Assembly: GCA_023228725.1 (NCBI GenBank)
Contig: JALOAQ010000015.1
Span: 1-33,174, forward strand
Direction: 5' to 3'
Length of the DNA: 33,174 bases
Origin: Bacteroidales bacterium
GTDB lineage: Bacteria; Bacteroidota; Bacteroidia; Bacteroidales; ML635J-15
The translations under genes and the position numbers were made by a program. The notes beneath the pieces are model-generated. The model was not told the origin of the DNA, ran no database searches, and saw only the letters and a program-made list of their open reading frames with translations. Shown here one piece after another: positions 14,957-23,894 of this stretch. How positions within the stretch are numbered: the first letter of the stretch is position 1; each line of letters starts with the position of its first letter.

Positions 14957-17425
14957 TTATCTAAGTTTTACTATTGTTATTCCATCTCCTCCAAACCTAA
15001 TATCCTCGTTATAAAAGCTTTCCACTTCGGGCAAAGTTTTTAAATAATCACGAATATGTTGCCTTAAAATTCCGTTTCCTCTTCCATGCAAAATTTTAAC
15101 TTCTTTAAAACTTAACATCACGGCTTCGTCTATCAAATCAGTGATTTTTCTAATTGTTTCTTCTACTCTATTGCCTCTAAGATCAATATAAGGTTTAAAG
15201 TTTAATACTTTTTCATTATAATTAAAATGCAAATTAGAAGACTGGCGGTTTTGTTGTTTATAAAGAGTTTCGCTCACTTTTTCTAATTTATCAAAAGAAA
15301 TACTTGAATACATATTTCCAAAACTTACAACTGCATTTTTTTCACCTAAATCAATAACTTCACCAATAGCCTCTTGACCTTTTATTCTAACTTTACTGCC
15401 AATATTAATTTTATTTTCGTCTATCTCAACTTTTTCCTGTTTTACTTCTAACTTATCTTTCTTTCTGGCTTCTCTTTCTTCTTGTTTCTTTTTATAATGA
15501 TTATATTTTTTCTGAATTTCGTCTTGTTCGCTTAAAAATGAATTATTAAAACTATCCTTATATTCTTCTATTTCTTTTCTGGCAGTTTTACTAATCTCCT
15601 TATCTGCATTTGATTCTTTAATTTTACGTATAGTGTTTTCTATTTGTCTGTTTACATCAGCAAGCATTTCTTCTGATTGTTTTTTTGCAGCATCTAATAT
15701 TCGTCTTTTACTGTTTTTAAGCTTTTCTAATTCTTCAATATTTTTTTCAATAATTTCTTCAAGTTTTTTTTCTTGTTTTCTAATTTTTTGACGTTTTGTT
15801 TCCCAATATTTTTTATCTCGCATTACCCGCCTTAAAAACTTATCAATATTAATTTGCTCATCTCCAGCTTTAAGTTTAGTGTTTTCAATAATTTTCTGGT
15901 CTAAACCAATTCTACTTGCTATTTCTATTGCGTATGAACTACCTGGAATCCCTGTTTCTAAAATAAAACTAGGTTGCATATTATTTTGGTCTATTAACAT
16001 TGCTGCATTTGTAATTCCTGGGGTATTTGAAGCAAAAATTTTTAAATTAGAATAATGAGTAGTAATTACAGCATAAACTTTTTTGTTATTTAACTCTTCA
16101 AGAATAGATTCAGCAAGTGTTCCGCCTAATATTGGATCTGTTCCCGAGCCAAATTCATCAATTAAAATTAAACTTTTATTATCAGAATTTTTTAAAAAAT
16201 ATTTCATATTCGACAAATGAGAGCTATATGTACTCAAGTCATTTTCAATTGATTGCTGATCTCCAATATCAAGAAAAATTTTATCAAAAATTCCCATCAC
16301 AGTATTACCTCCAACAGGTATAGGCAAACCACATTGATTCATATAAGTTAGTAAAGCAGTAGTTTTTAAACAAACGCTTTTCCCACCTGCATTTGGTCCT
16401 GATATCAACAAAATTCTATTTTCTGCATTTATATAAAAACTGTTTGGCACCACTTTTTTCTTTTCTTTTTTTAAATTTAAAAATAATAGTGGATGTATAG
16501 CTTTATGTAAATCTAAAACCGGATTTTTATCTATTTTTGGTATTATTGCCTCAATTCTAAGCGAAAATTTAGCTTTTGCCCAAACAAAATCAATATATGC
16601 AATATTTTTAGAAATTGCAAGTAACTCAGAATTATAGGGTCTAAACTCCTCGCTTATTTCAAATAAAATTTTTTGAATTTCTCGGTTTTCAGCAATCTCA
16701 AGCTCCCTAAGCATATTATTTAATTCAACCACTTCTTGAGGCTCAATATATGATGTCTTGCCACTCGCCGACTCATCGTGAATTAATCCTTTGATTTTTC
16801 GTTTATGAGCAGTTTCTATTGGCAAAACCAATCTACCATTCACATAAGTTGCAGACAAATCTTTGCTAATCCAACTTTCTTCCTTAAAAGTGGAAAGTAT
16901 ATTGTTGAGTTTTTTAGTAATACTTGTTTGAGTCTCGTTTAAGCTTTTTCTCAACTCTCTCAATCTAGTGGATGCATTGTCTTTTATTATTCCATTTTTA
17001 GACACTATATTATTTATCCTATCATATAAATAATTTGGGAAATTTATCTGTTTTATAATTTTATTTAAAAATGGATATTCATTTTTTTCATCAAGTTTAA
17101 AAAAGTTTTTCAATGCTTTTGCTTGCTCTAAAACTTGTCTTATATTTATGAGTTCAAATAGCTGCAAACTAGTTCCTTCTATTTTTAATTTACTAAGTGC
17201 TACTTCTATATTTGGATAATTTTGAGCAGGATAATTATCTTTAAGCATACAAATGCTTATCATTTCGTCAGTTTCGTTTAATAAAGTATTAATTAATTCA
17301 AAATTATTGCTAAATTTCAATTCTTCAAGCAATAATTTACCAGGTTCGCCTTTGCATTCCTGAGAAATCATTTGTTTAATTTTGTCGAAACCGATTTTGT
17401 TTTCGAAATTATCGGGATATATCAC
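14957..17425 (-). CDS. mutS2: MutS2 family protein (endonuclease MutS2)
   Basis: 822 residues. There is no mismatch-recognition N-terminal domain. The core and clamp (~1-330) lead to the ABC ATPase with Walker A GPNAGGKS (343-350) and Walker B LILIDEFGSGTDP (419-431), then a long charged coiled coil (~530-680), a KOW-like segment (KINIGSKVRIKG), and a C-terminal Smr domain (745-822; DLRG at 748, HGRGNG at 780). MutS2 proteins suppress recombination or resolve collided ribosomes depending on species; the role here is by homology. The start is GTG at 17425, since a stop codon precedes it in frame. The gene lies 61 bases downstream of the Crp-type gene. Confidence 0.95.
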   Translation of the reverse strand: MIYPDNFENKIGFDKIKQMISQECKGEPGKLLLEELKFSNNFELINTLLNETDEMISICMLKDNYPAQNYPNIEVALSKLKIEGTSLQLFELINIRQVLEQAKALKNFFKLDEKNEYPFLNKIIKQINFPNYLYDRINNIVSKNGIIKDNASTRLRELRKSLNETQTSITKKLNNILSTFKEESWISKDLSATYVNGRLVLPIETAHKRKIKGLIHDESASGKTSYIEPQEVVELNNMLRELEIAENREIQKILFEISEEFRPYNSELLAISKNIAYIDFVWAKAKFSLRIEAIIPKIDKNPVLDLHKAIHPLLFLNLKKEKKKVVPNSFYINAENRILLISGPNAGGKSVCLKTTALLTYMNQCGLPIPVGGNTVMGIFDKIFLDIGDQQSIENDLSTYSSHLSNMKYFLKNSDNKSLILIDEFGSGTDPILGGTLAESILEELNNKKVYAVITTHYSNLKIFASNTPGITNAAMLIDQNNMQPSFILETGIPGSSYAIEIASRIGLDQKIIENTKLKAGDEQINIDKFLRRVMRDKKYWETKRQKIRKQEKKLEEIIEKNIEELEKLKNSKRRILDAAKKQSEEMLADVNRQIENTIRKIKESNADKEISKTARKEIEEYKDSFNNSFLSEQDEIQKKYNHYKKKQEEREARKKDKLEVKQEKVEIDENKINIGSKVRIKGQEAIGEVIDLGEKNAVVSFGNMYSSISFDKLEKVSETLYKQQNRQSSNLHFNYNEKVLNFKPYIDLRGNRVEETIRKITDLIDEAVMLSFKEVKILHGRGNGILRQHIRDYLKTLPEVESFYNEDIRFGGDGITIVKLR

Positions 17426-17486
17426 TTAAGAATTAATTATAATAAAAGTTATTATTAATTATTTAGATTTTATTTTAAAGCAATTT

Positions 17487-18188
17487 TTAGCCTATATTAG
17501 AAATTTTTTCTAACATTTTTAAATTTAAAACTTTAATTTTTCTTCCTTCCAAAGCTATTACTTTTTCTTGAGCGAAAGAAGAAAGAGTTCTGATTGCATT
17601 ACTTGTTGTCATATTGCTAAGGCTGGCTATATCTTCTCTGGAAAGTAGCGCTTTAATTGTTTCTCCGTCTTCGTAATATCCATATGTATCTATTAAAAAC
17701 AGTAAAGATTCTGCTAATCTTCCTCTAATATGTTTTTGAGTTAAGGACACAGTTCTCATATTAGAAACACCAAGTTCAGTTGCTAAAGATTTTAAAATAC
17801 CAAAAGTTAAATTTGGGTCGTTTTTCATCACAGAAAACAATGCTGTTTTTTCAATTATAAAAGCAACAGAATTTTCAATTGCTACAGCAGAAGCCGAGTA
17901 GTTTTGCTCAGCAAATAAAGCTCTGTAACCGATAAATCCGCCAGGTCGCGACAATCTCACAATTTGATCTCTACCTCCTGCCCCTTCTTTGAAAATTTTA
18001 ACTTTACCTTCAGAAAGGCATAATAAACCCGTAGGCTTAGTATTTTCAGAAAATACAATTTCATTTTTTTTATAAGTACGACTTTCAGTATTAGCAAGTA
18101 AATATTCTTTATCTTCTTTTAAAAGTTTTGAGAATACCGAATCAGGTGAATTGAATAATAAATCTATAGAATTAATTTCGTTTTTCAT
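17487..18188 (-). CDS. Crp/Fnr family transcriptional regulator
   Basis: 233 residues. The N-terminal cyclic-nucleotide-binding-type beta barrel covers ~15-135 (KNEIVFSENTKPTGLLCLSEG, GGFIGYRALFAEQNYSASAVA). A dimerisation helix follows, then a winged helix-turn-helix at ~184-222 (LSREDIASLSNMTTSNAIRTL). There are no Fnr-type N-terminal Cys clusters, and the binding pocket lacks an obvious R-x-x-S/T cAMP signature, so the effector is unknown. It is the first gene of the minus-strand unit with mutS2 and DUF3109, and has a strong promoter. Self-regulation is common in the family, but I see no clear operator. Confidence 0.92.
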   Translation of the reverse strand: MKNEINSIDLLFNSPDSVFSKLLKEDKEYLLANTESRTYKKNEIVFSENTKPTGLLCLSEGKVKIFKEGAGGRDQIVRLSRPGGFIGYRALFAEQNYSASAVAIENSVAFIIEKTALFSVMKNDPNLTFGILKSLATELGVSNMRTVSLTQKHIRGRLAESLLFLIDTYGYYEDGETIKALLSREDIASLSNMTTSNAIRTLSSFAQEKVIALEGRKIKVLNLKMLEKISNIG

Positions 18189-18206
18189 AAAATAAAGATT
18201 TTAAGG

Positions 18207-18237
18207 CAAATTTAATAGTTTTTATTTTTTAAACCAA
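18207..18237 (-). promoter_or_regulatory. Promoter TTG-N20-TAAATTTG for Crp-type gene
   Basis: Minus-strand TTG (18237-18235), 20 bases, then TAAATTTG (18214-18207) match the consensus. The -7 element lies 18 bases before the ATG at 18188. The rest of the 18189-18380 intergenic region is A/T runs without a clear promoter for the plus-strand gene. Confidence 0.75.
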
Positions 18238-18380
18238 TAAATAAAGCAATAAGTTTAAATTTTATTTTTTTCTTTAAAATTAAAATCTTTTTTTAGCAAT
18301 TTTTGTTCAATAAATATACTTGGTACGAAAATTGAATATAAAATATTAGTTACAAAATTTAGATATTAAAAATTATTGTC

Positions 18381-18992
18381 ATGAAGTTTAAAATTATATT
18401 TTTCTCCCTTTTAGTTTTTAGCCTAAGCTTGATAGCTGAACTAAAAGCTCAAGATACAAAACTCCCAACTTATTACCGCCAAAGTTTAAATGTGGACAGT
18501 ATTGCAAAATATACCCCCGAAGCTTTAATTTTATACCCTCAAGTTAATGTTTATCCTCACAAAAATTTTAAAAATGCTAGAGAAAGAAGAAGATACGATA
18601 AGTTAGTTAATAATTTTAGAAAAGTTTACCCCTATGTTATAGAATTATCTGCAACTTATAATAATATTGAAGATTCTTTAAAAATAATGCCTAACGAAAA
18701 ACACAAAGAAATTTATTTAAAACACAGAGAAAAACAAATAATGAGCTATTATAGACCTATTTTTATTAAATTTACTCTTTCACAGGGAGTTTTAATGGTT
18801 AAACTTTTGGACAGAGAAAGTGGAAGTACTGCTTACGAAATTGTTAAAGATTTAAAAGGAAATGTGGATGCTTTCTTTTGGCAAACTTTTGCTTTATTAT
18901 TTGGAAACAACCTAAAACGCGAATACGATGCAACTGGGAAAGATTATGATATAGAATTTTTAGTCCTAAGGTATCAAGACGGAAGTTTATAA
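18381..18992 (+). CDS. DUF4294 domain-containing exported protein
   Basis: 203 residues with a signal peptide (~1-23, MKFKIIFFSLLVFSLSLIAE, cleavage near LKAQD). The rest matches my memory of DUF4294: YPQVNVYPHKNFKNARERRR, KLVNNFRKVYPYVIEL, GVLMVKLLDRESGSTAYEIV, then FFWQTFALLFGNNLKREYD. The family is confined to Bacteroidota and its function is unknown. It is a single gene; its stop overlaps the stop of the convergent ddl by six bases, leaving no room for an intergenic terminator. Confidence 0.85.
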   Translation: MKFKIIFFSLLVFSLSLIAELKAQDTKLPTYYRQSLNVDSIAKYTPEALILYPQVNVYPHKNFKNARERRRYDKLVNNFRKVYPYVIELSATYNNIEDSLKIMPNEKHKEIYLKHREKQIMSYYRPIFIKFTLSQGVLMVKLLDRESGSTAYEIVKDLKGNVDAFFWQTFALLFGNNLKREYDATGKDYDIEFLVLRYQDGSL

Positions 18993-19967
18993 ATCTTTAT
19001 TAAATTTACTTTCAATAACTAAACTTAATATTTCTTTAACAGATTTATTTATAGTTCTGATTTGTTTAGGAATAATACTTTCTGCCGACATTCCAGGGAT
19101 AGAGTTTACTTCAAGAAAATAAGGCTTATTATTTTTAATAATATAATCAATTCTCACTATTCCGCTTAATTCTAAAATATCATAAATAAAAGAAGTAAAA
19201 TCCTGAACTGCCTTAGTTTCCTCATCACTTATTCTTGCTGGTGTAATTTCATCTGTTAGCTCCGGTTTATATTTTGCTTCAGTGTCAAAATAATCGTTTT
19301 TTGTAAAAATTTCAGTAACAGGAAATACAATTTCATTTTTATTTGTTTTTAAAATACCACAAGACACTTCAATACCTTGAATAAATTCCTCTACAATAAT
19401 TGTATCATCTTCTTTTGCTGCATGATTTATAGCTTCAATTAGCTTATCTTTTTCATAAACTTTTGTTACCCCATAACTAGAGCCGGCAGTATTAGGCTTT
19501 ACAAAACATGGCAGTCCAATTTCTTCAACAAGCTCATCTAAAGAAAAATTTTTATTTTTGTTTATACGCATTGATTTTGCAAGATAAACACCTGTATCTT
19601 TTAAAATATTTTTACAAGCTAATTTATTAAAACTAATTACAGAAGCATAAACCGAACAAGAAGAGTATGGAATATTTAAAATATCCAAATAAGCCTGAAT
19701 TTTTCCGTCTTCTCCTGGTGAACCATGAATTACAATATATGCAAAATCAAATTTAATCATTTTTTCTGGCAAATTACATGAAAAATCATTCAAATTTACA
19801 GGAAATTTTTCAGCTTTTTCCACACAAAAAAATCCATCTATATTAACTTCTACCAAATAAGCATTATACAAAGTTTTATCTAAGCTTTCTAAAACCTGCA
19901 TACCTGAATTTAAACTTATTTGTCTTTCAGAAGAATATCCTCCGGCTAAAACTGCAATATTTTTCAT
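18987..19967 (-). CDS. ddl: D-alanine--D-alanine ligase
   Basis: A 326-residue ATP-grasp enzyme that makes D-Ala-D-Ala for peptidoglycan in the cytoplasm. Markers: N-terminal IAVLAGGYSSERQISL (the E-R-x-I-S motif), HGSPGEDGKIQAYLDI, the ATP loop FVKPNTAGSSYGVTKV, EEFIQGIEVSCGI, RIDYII and the metal/phosphate motif FLEVNSIPGMSAESIIPKQ. Tyr in SSYG and the Ser near the C-terminus fit a D-Ala ligase rather than a D-Ala-D-Lac (Van-type) enzyme. It starts 15 bases after the transglycosylase stop and is the last gene of the parA-led unit, an unusual partner for parAB. Confidence 0.95.
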   Translation of the reverse strand: MKNIAVLAGGYSSERQISLNSGMQVLESLDKTLYNAYLVEVNIDGFFCVEKAEKFPVNLNDFSCNLPEKMIKFDFAYIVIHGSPGEDGKIQAYLDILNIPYSSCSVYASVISFNKLACKNILKDTGVYLAKSMRINKNKNFSLDELVEEIGLPCFVKPNTAGSSYGVTKVYEKDKLIEAINHAAKEDDTIIVEEFIQGIEVSCGILKTNKNEIVFPVTEIFTKNDYFDTEAKYKPELTDEITPARISDEETKAVQDFTSFIYDILELSGIVRIDYIIKNNKPYFLEVNSIPGMSAESIIPKQIRTINKSVKEILSLVIESKFNKDL

Positions 19968-19982
19968 ACTTAAAAAATTGTA

Positions 19983-21521
19983 TTATTTTTTCTTTATTTT
20001 CAACTTTTGACCAATTTTCAGCCCTGAAGCATTTGATATATTATTATTTTTCATAATATCATCTACACTAACTCCTGGGTATTTTAAAGAAATTCCATAA
20101 GGGGTATCACCTGATTTTACTGTATAATATTCCCATGCTGGGTCAAGAGTTTGTTCTTTAACTTCGTTGTTAGAAACATTTGCCCCTATCATTCTTTGTT
20201 TTTCATCATAAGTTAAACTATTCACAGTTTTATATTTGGTTTCTAAAGCAGCTGGCACATAAATTTTCAAAACTTGTCCTACTCTTATATTATTACTTGA
20301 AAGTCCATTCCATGCTTTCAACTGATTTATGCTTATTCCATACCAAGATGAAATTAAACCTACTGCATCGCCAGATTTTACTGTATATTGCAGAGCTACT
20401 GTTCCCTCTGGTTGTGTAGCCGGCACAATTGTTTCTACATATTTACTTTCTATTACTGGGTTAATTTTTGGATTAAAGAAAACTGTGTCCATAAAATTAT
20501 AAATTGAGTCTTCTAATTCCATAAATTTACTTAGATATTTTCTTCGAATTTTTAATGGATATTCTTTAGTTTTTGCAGGAATAATATCTAATTTATATTG
20601 TGGATTTAATTCTCTTGATTCGCCAACCGAAATACCCAGAACAGAGTCTAATTGAGCAAAATGTAATTCTTTTTTAATCATTACAGTATCAAAATCTTGA
20701 ATAAACTCTATATATTCTGGCTTATATCCGTGATTATCAGCATAAGTAAATAAATAAACTATTGCAATAAATCCAGGTAGATAATTTCTTGTTTCGTTTG
20801 GCAAATAAGGATAAAGTTCCCAATAATTTGTTTTTCCTCCAGAGCGGCGTATGGCATTATTAATTGTTCCGGGTCCAGCATTATAAGCGGCAAGTGCTAA
20901 AGTCCAATTATCATACATAGCGTGGAGACTTTTTAAATATCTACATGCTGCATCAGTTGATTTTTCTGGGTCCATTCTTTCATCTACATAAGAATTTATT
21001 TCCAAACCCATTCCTAATCCTGTTTTATACATAAATTGCCAAAGTCCTACAGCTCCAGCAGGCGATTTAGCTTTTGGGTTTAATGCAGATTCGATAATTG
21101 GTAAATATTTTAATTCTAATGGAATGTCGTAAGCATCTAATTTTTCTTCAAAAAGTGAAAAATATTGTAAAGAAAGACCTAAAAATTTAGGAGCTATCCA
21201 TTTCCCCTTTTTCACATATCTATCCAAATATTTTTGAACATTTTTATTATAAGTTAATTCAATTGGTGTTGCAATATTTTTAATTCTTTGGTCAAAAACA
21301 GAATCTGGAATATCTGTATCAAAATTATATCTTTCTGACAAAGACAAATAATCTATTGTATCGCGTCCTGTGTAATAATACCAGGAAGCAAGTAGGCTGT
21401 CAAGATGATCTGCCATAGTATAGCCTTGGTTTTTTCTATGAATAAAAACACTGTCTTTATCGTTTTGTGCTAAACTATTTAAACTTAGAAAAATTATTAA
21501 TATTATTAAAACTTTTTTCAT
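19983..21521 (-). CDS. Lytic transglycosylase with two LysM domains (MltD-like)
   Basis: 512 residues from the ATG at 21521 (MKKVLIILIIFLSLNSLAQ signal peptide). That ATG overlaps the upstream stop as TAATG, so the extra upstream codons to 21542 are not needed. The SLT/GH23 domain is at ~133-245, with catalytic Glu144 in YLPIIESALNP, then SPAGAVGLWQFM and LAAYNAGPGTINNAI. Two LysM domains follow, at ~378-422 and ~465-511 (YTVKSGD... each). It cleaves the beta-1,4 MurNAc-GlcNAc bond to give 1,6-anhydro ends, acting in the periplasm and held on peptidoglycan by LysM. It lies between DUF5683 and ddl in the par operon. Confidence 0.93.
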   Translation of the reverse strand: MKKVLIILIIFLSLNSLAQNDKDSVFIHRKNQGYTMADHLDSLLASWYYYTGRDTIDYLSLSERYNFDTDIPDSVFDQRIKNIATPIELTYNKNVQKYLDRYVKKGKWIAPKFLGLSLQYFSLFEEKLDAYDIPLELKYLPIIESALNPKAKSPAGAVGLWQFMYKTGLGMGLEINSYVDERMDPEKSTDAACRYLKSLHAMYDNWTLALAAYNAGPGTINNAIRRSGGKTNYWELYPYLPNETRNYLPGFIAIVYLFTYADNHGYKPEYIEFIQDFDTVMIKKELHFAQLDSVLGISVGESRELNPQYKLDIIPAKTKEYPLKIRRKYLSKFMELEDSIYNFMDTVFFNPKINPVIESKYVETIVPATQPEGTVALQYTVKSGDAVGLISSWYGISINQLKAWNGLSSNNIRVGQVLKIYVPAALETKYKTVNSLTYDEKQRMIGANVSNNEVKEQTLDPAWEYYTVKSGDTPYGISLKYPGVSVDDIMKNNNISNASGLKIGQKLKIKKK

Positions 21522-22060
21522 TATTTTATATTTATTGTACAAGACAAACCGGTAATTGGTGTAAAACTATTAAAATTTGCTTGAATTTGAGGGCTTATTC
21601 TTAAACTTAAATTATCTCCTACATCAAAATCAAACAAATTTGCATCAACACTAGCATCAACAATTTGAAGTACATAAAATGCTGCTACACCCAAAATAGA
21701 TAAATCGCGTTGTTTTCTGTATCCGTCCATCATATGAACTAATGCTTCTTTATTAAAGTCAGGATAATTATTTGTTTGTCCATTATCTAAAAGTATATAA
21801 GCATTTTTATAATTATTAAATTGTATTTGATTACTAACAGCTAAATATCCAAAACCACCTATTCCTGCATAAATTATTGGAAGTTTCCAATATTTTTTAT
21901 TGTAAATTTGTCCTAAACCTGGCAAACAAGCCGACATTATACTTGCTTTTCTAGGGGAGTGTTCAGGTTTTGAATTATCTGTTTTAATATTTTGTGCAAA
22001 TATCAAATTAGGAAAAATGAAAAATAATAAAATTATATATCTATAGGTTTTATAAGCCAA
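21521..22060 (-). CDS. DUF5683 domain-containing protein
   Basis: 179 residues from a TTG at 22060, two bases after the parB stop; no in-frame ATG precedes the signal sequence. A hydrophobic N-terminus (YIILLFFIFPNLIFAQ) looks like a signal peptide or anchor. The conserved DUF5683 core is KASIMSACLPGLGQIYNKKYWK, followed by a hydrophobic helix (LPIIYAGIGGFGYLAVSN) and a YRKQRDLS segment with another helix (VAAFYVLQIVDASVDANLF). This gene commonly follows parAB in Bacteroidota, but its function is unknown. Its stop overlaps the transglycosylase start by one base. Confidence 0.88.
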   Translation of the reverse strand: MAYKTYRYIILLFFIFPNLIFAQNIKTDNSKPEHSPRKASIMSACLPGLGQIYNKKYWKLPIIYAGIGGFGYLAVSNQIQFNNYKNAYILLDNGQTNNYPDFNKEALVHMMDGYRKQRDLSILGVAAFYVLQIVDASVDANLFDFDVGDNLSLRISPQIQANFNSFTPITGLSCTINIK

Positions 22061-22062
22061 AT

Positions 22063-22941
22063 CTATACATTTAATTTATCAAGTAAAGCAATAATTCTTT
22101 CTAAATCATAATCATTTTTAAAAGGTATCACAATTTTACCATTACCTTTAGCAGAACGTTTAAATTCCACTTTTGTTGCAAAACAAGATGACAAATGGTT
22201 TTGTAATTGTAAATAATCTTTTTCGGCTATTGTTGTTTTTGTTGTACTTGTTTTTTTGGGTTTAGCATCATTTGCAAGTTCTTTAACAATATCTTCTACT
22301 CTTCTAACAGAAAAATCATATTTTAATATTTGGTCATAAACCATTATTTGAGTTTCCGAGTCTTTTATTGATAGCAAGGCTCTTGCATGCCCCATAGTAA
22401 TTTTATCTTCTTTTAATCCAAGTTGAATTTTTGCTGGCAAATTTAACAATCTAGTATAATTAGCAACTGTAGAACGTTTTTTACCAACTCTCTGACTTAA
22501 CATATCTTGAGTTAAATTGCACTCATCCATTAATCTTTGATAAGAAATGGCAACTTCAATAGCATTTAAGTCTTCGCGTTGAATATTTTCTACCAAAGCC
22601 ATTTCTAGCATTCCTTGGTCGTCTGTACTTCTAATATATGCCGGAACTTTTTCTAAGCCAACAATTTTAGACGCTCTTAGTCGTCTTTCACCTGAAATAA
22701 GTTGATATTTTCCATTTTCTAAAGCTCTAACAGTTATTGGTTGAATAAGACCAAGCTCTTTAATAGAATCTGCAAGTTCATTTAAGGCTTCTTCATCAAA
22801 ATTACTACGCGGTTGAAAAGGATTTGCCTCAATTAAATCAATTTTTATTTCGTTAGGTTCGCGGGTTTTGTTAAATTTATCATTATCTCCACTTTCAATT
22901 AAGGCGTTTAAACCTCTTCCTAAAGCATTTTTCTTAGCCAT
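22063..22941 (-). CDS. parB: ParB/Spo0J chromosome-partitioning CTPase
   Basis: 292 residues. The N-terminus KKNALGRGLNALI is typical and includes the short ParA-stimulating region. The CTP-binding ParB/Srx domain (~30-130) contains NPFQPRSNFDEEALNELADS, the GERRLRA box and ENIQREDLN. A helix-turn-helix follows (LTQDMLSQRVGKKRSTVANYTRLL) with a dimerisation end (RIIALLDKLNV). ParB loads at parS, clamps onto DNA using CTP and spreads. It starts one base after the parA stop. I found no convincing full parS site (TGTTTCACGTGAAACA-type) in the window. Confidence 0.95.
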   Translation of the reverse strand: MAKKNALGRGLNALIESGDNDKFNKTREPNEIKIDLIEANPFQPRSNFDEEALNELADSIKELGLIQPITVRALENGKYQLISGERRLRASKIVGLEKVPAYIRSTDDQGMLEMALVENIQREDLNAIEVAISYQRLMDECNLTQDMLSQRVGKKRSTVANYTRLLNLPAKIQLGLKEDKITMGHARALLSIKDSETQIMVYDQILKYDFSVRRVEDIVKELANDAKPKKTSTTKTTIAEKDYLQLQNHLSSCFATKVEFKRSAKGNGKIVIPFKNDYDLERIIALLDKLNV

Positions 22942-22942
22942 A

Positions 22943-23743
22943 TTATTTAAGGATTTTCTCTTGATTTTTAATTTTTGTCATATTGTTTCTTTGTAGCAAC
23001 TCTCTAGCAAGGTTTAAATAGTTTGCTGCACCTTTGGAAGCAACATCATAATCAAAAATTGTTTGCCCAAAACTAGGTGCCTCGCCAAGTTTTACATTTC
23101 TGTGAATTATTGTTTCAAAAACCATAGTATCAAAATGTTTTTGAACTTCTTCATAAATTTGGTCAGATAATCTTAGTCGCGCATCATACATTGTCATCAC
23201 AAATCCTTCAATATCTAAATCAGGGTTCAAGTGTTCTTGAATTATTCTGATTGTATTTAATAATTTGCTTAAACCTTCTAAAGCAAAATATTCGCATTGC
23301 ACAGGAATAAGTACAGAGTCGGCGGCAGTAAGTGCATTTACAACAATAAGTCCTAAAGAAGGCGAACAATCTATTAAAATAAAATCATAGTCGTCTTTAA
23401 TTTTTTCTAAAATATGTTTTAAAATTTTTTCTCTATTAGGTAAATCTAACATTTCTATTTCTGCACCTACCAAATCGATATGACTTGGTAATAAATACAA
23501 ACCAGGAATATTACAAGATAATATTAAACTTCTTGGATCTTCATCTTTAATTAAGGTTTCGTACAATCCAGTTTTAATATTTCTAACATCAAATCCCAAG
23601 CCCGAAGTTGCATTTGCTTGGGGGTCTGCGTCTATAACCAAAACTTTATATTCTAATACAGCCAAGCTTGCAGCTAAATTTATAGCTGTGGTAGTCTTTC
23701 CCACCCCACCTTTTTGGTTGGCTAAAACAATAATTTTTCCCAT
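22943..23743 (-). CDS. parA: ParA/Soj chromosome-partitioning ATPase
   Basis: 266 residues. The deviant Walker A QKGGVGKTTTAINLAASLA (9-27), LVIDADPQANATSGLG, the Walker B region DFILIDCSPSLGLIV and IPVQCEYFALEGLSKLL are full ParA hallmarks. It binds DNA non-specifically as an ATP dimer and, with ParB-parS, moves origin regions. It is the first gene of a five-gene minus-strand unit (parA, parB, DUF5683, transglycosylase, ddl) with gaps of at most 15 bases. A TATTTTTG -7 element lies upstream at 23767-23774. Confidence 0.95.
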   Translation of the reverse strand: MGKIIVLANQKGGVGKTTTAINLAASLAVLEYKVLVIDADPQANATSGLGFDVRNIKTGLYETLIKDEDPRSLILSCNIPGLYLLPSHIDLVGAEIEMLDLPNREKILKHILEKIKDDYDFILIDCSPSLGLIVVNALTAADSVLIPVQCEYFALEGLSKLLNTIRIIQEHLNPDLDIEGFVMTMYDARLRLSDQIYEEVQKHFDTMVFETIIHRNVKLGEAPSFGQTIFDYDVASKGAANYLNLARELLQRNNMTKIKNQEKILK

Positions 23744-23766
23744 TTATAAATATAATTTTAAAAAAT

Positions 23767-23774
23767 CAAAAATA
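23767..23774 (-). promoter_or_regulatory. -7 element TATTTTTG for parA operon
   Basis: Minus-strand TATTTTTG matches TAnnTTTG and is 23 bases before the parA ATG. The expected -33 TTG is not at the right distance. Confidence 0.5.
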
Positions 23775-23824
23775 CTATTAAATACGCAAAATATAAAACC
23801 TAAAATCTTAGTTTTTTAAACATT

Positions 23825-23894
23825 ATTAACAATTCTAAAAACAACCAAGCCTATCTTATTGATGCAGTGCTACTTAAAAACATTAATTGTTAAT
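23825..23894. repeat. 10-bp inverted repeat between lipoprotein gene and parA
   Basis: ATTAACAATT (23825-23834) and AATTGTTAAT (23885-23894) are exact complements with a 50-base spacer; the right arm includes the last codons of the 23883-24482 gene. It may form a long-loop structure at the transcript end, or be two protein-binding half sites. Confidence 0.35.

Noticed and set aside
20180..20419. 79-codon open frame opposite the transglycosylase LysM region
   Set aside because: Lies entirely antisense to the LysM domains; low-complexity Leu/Tyr/Phe composition.
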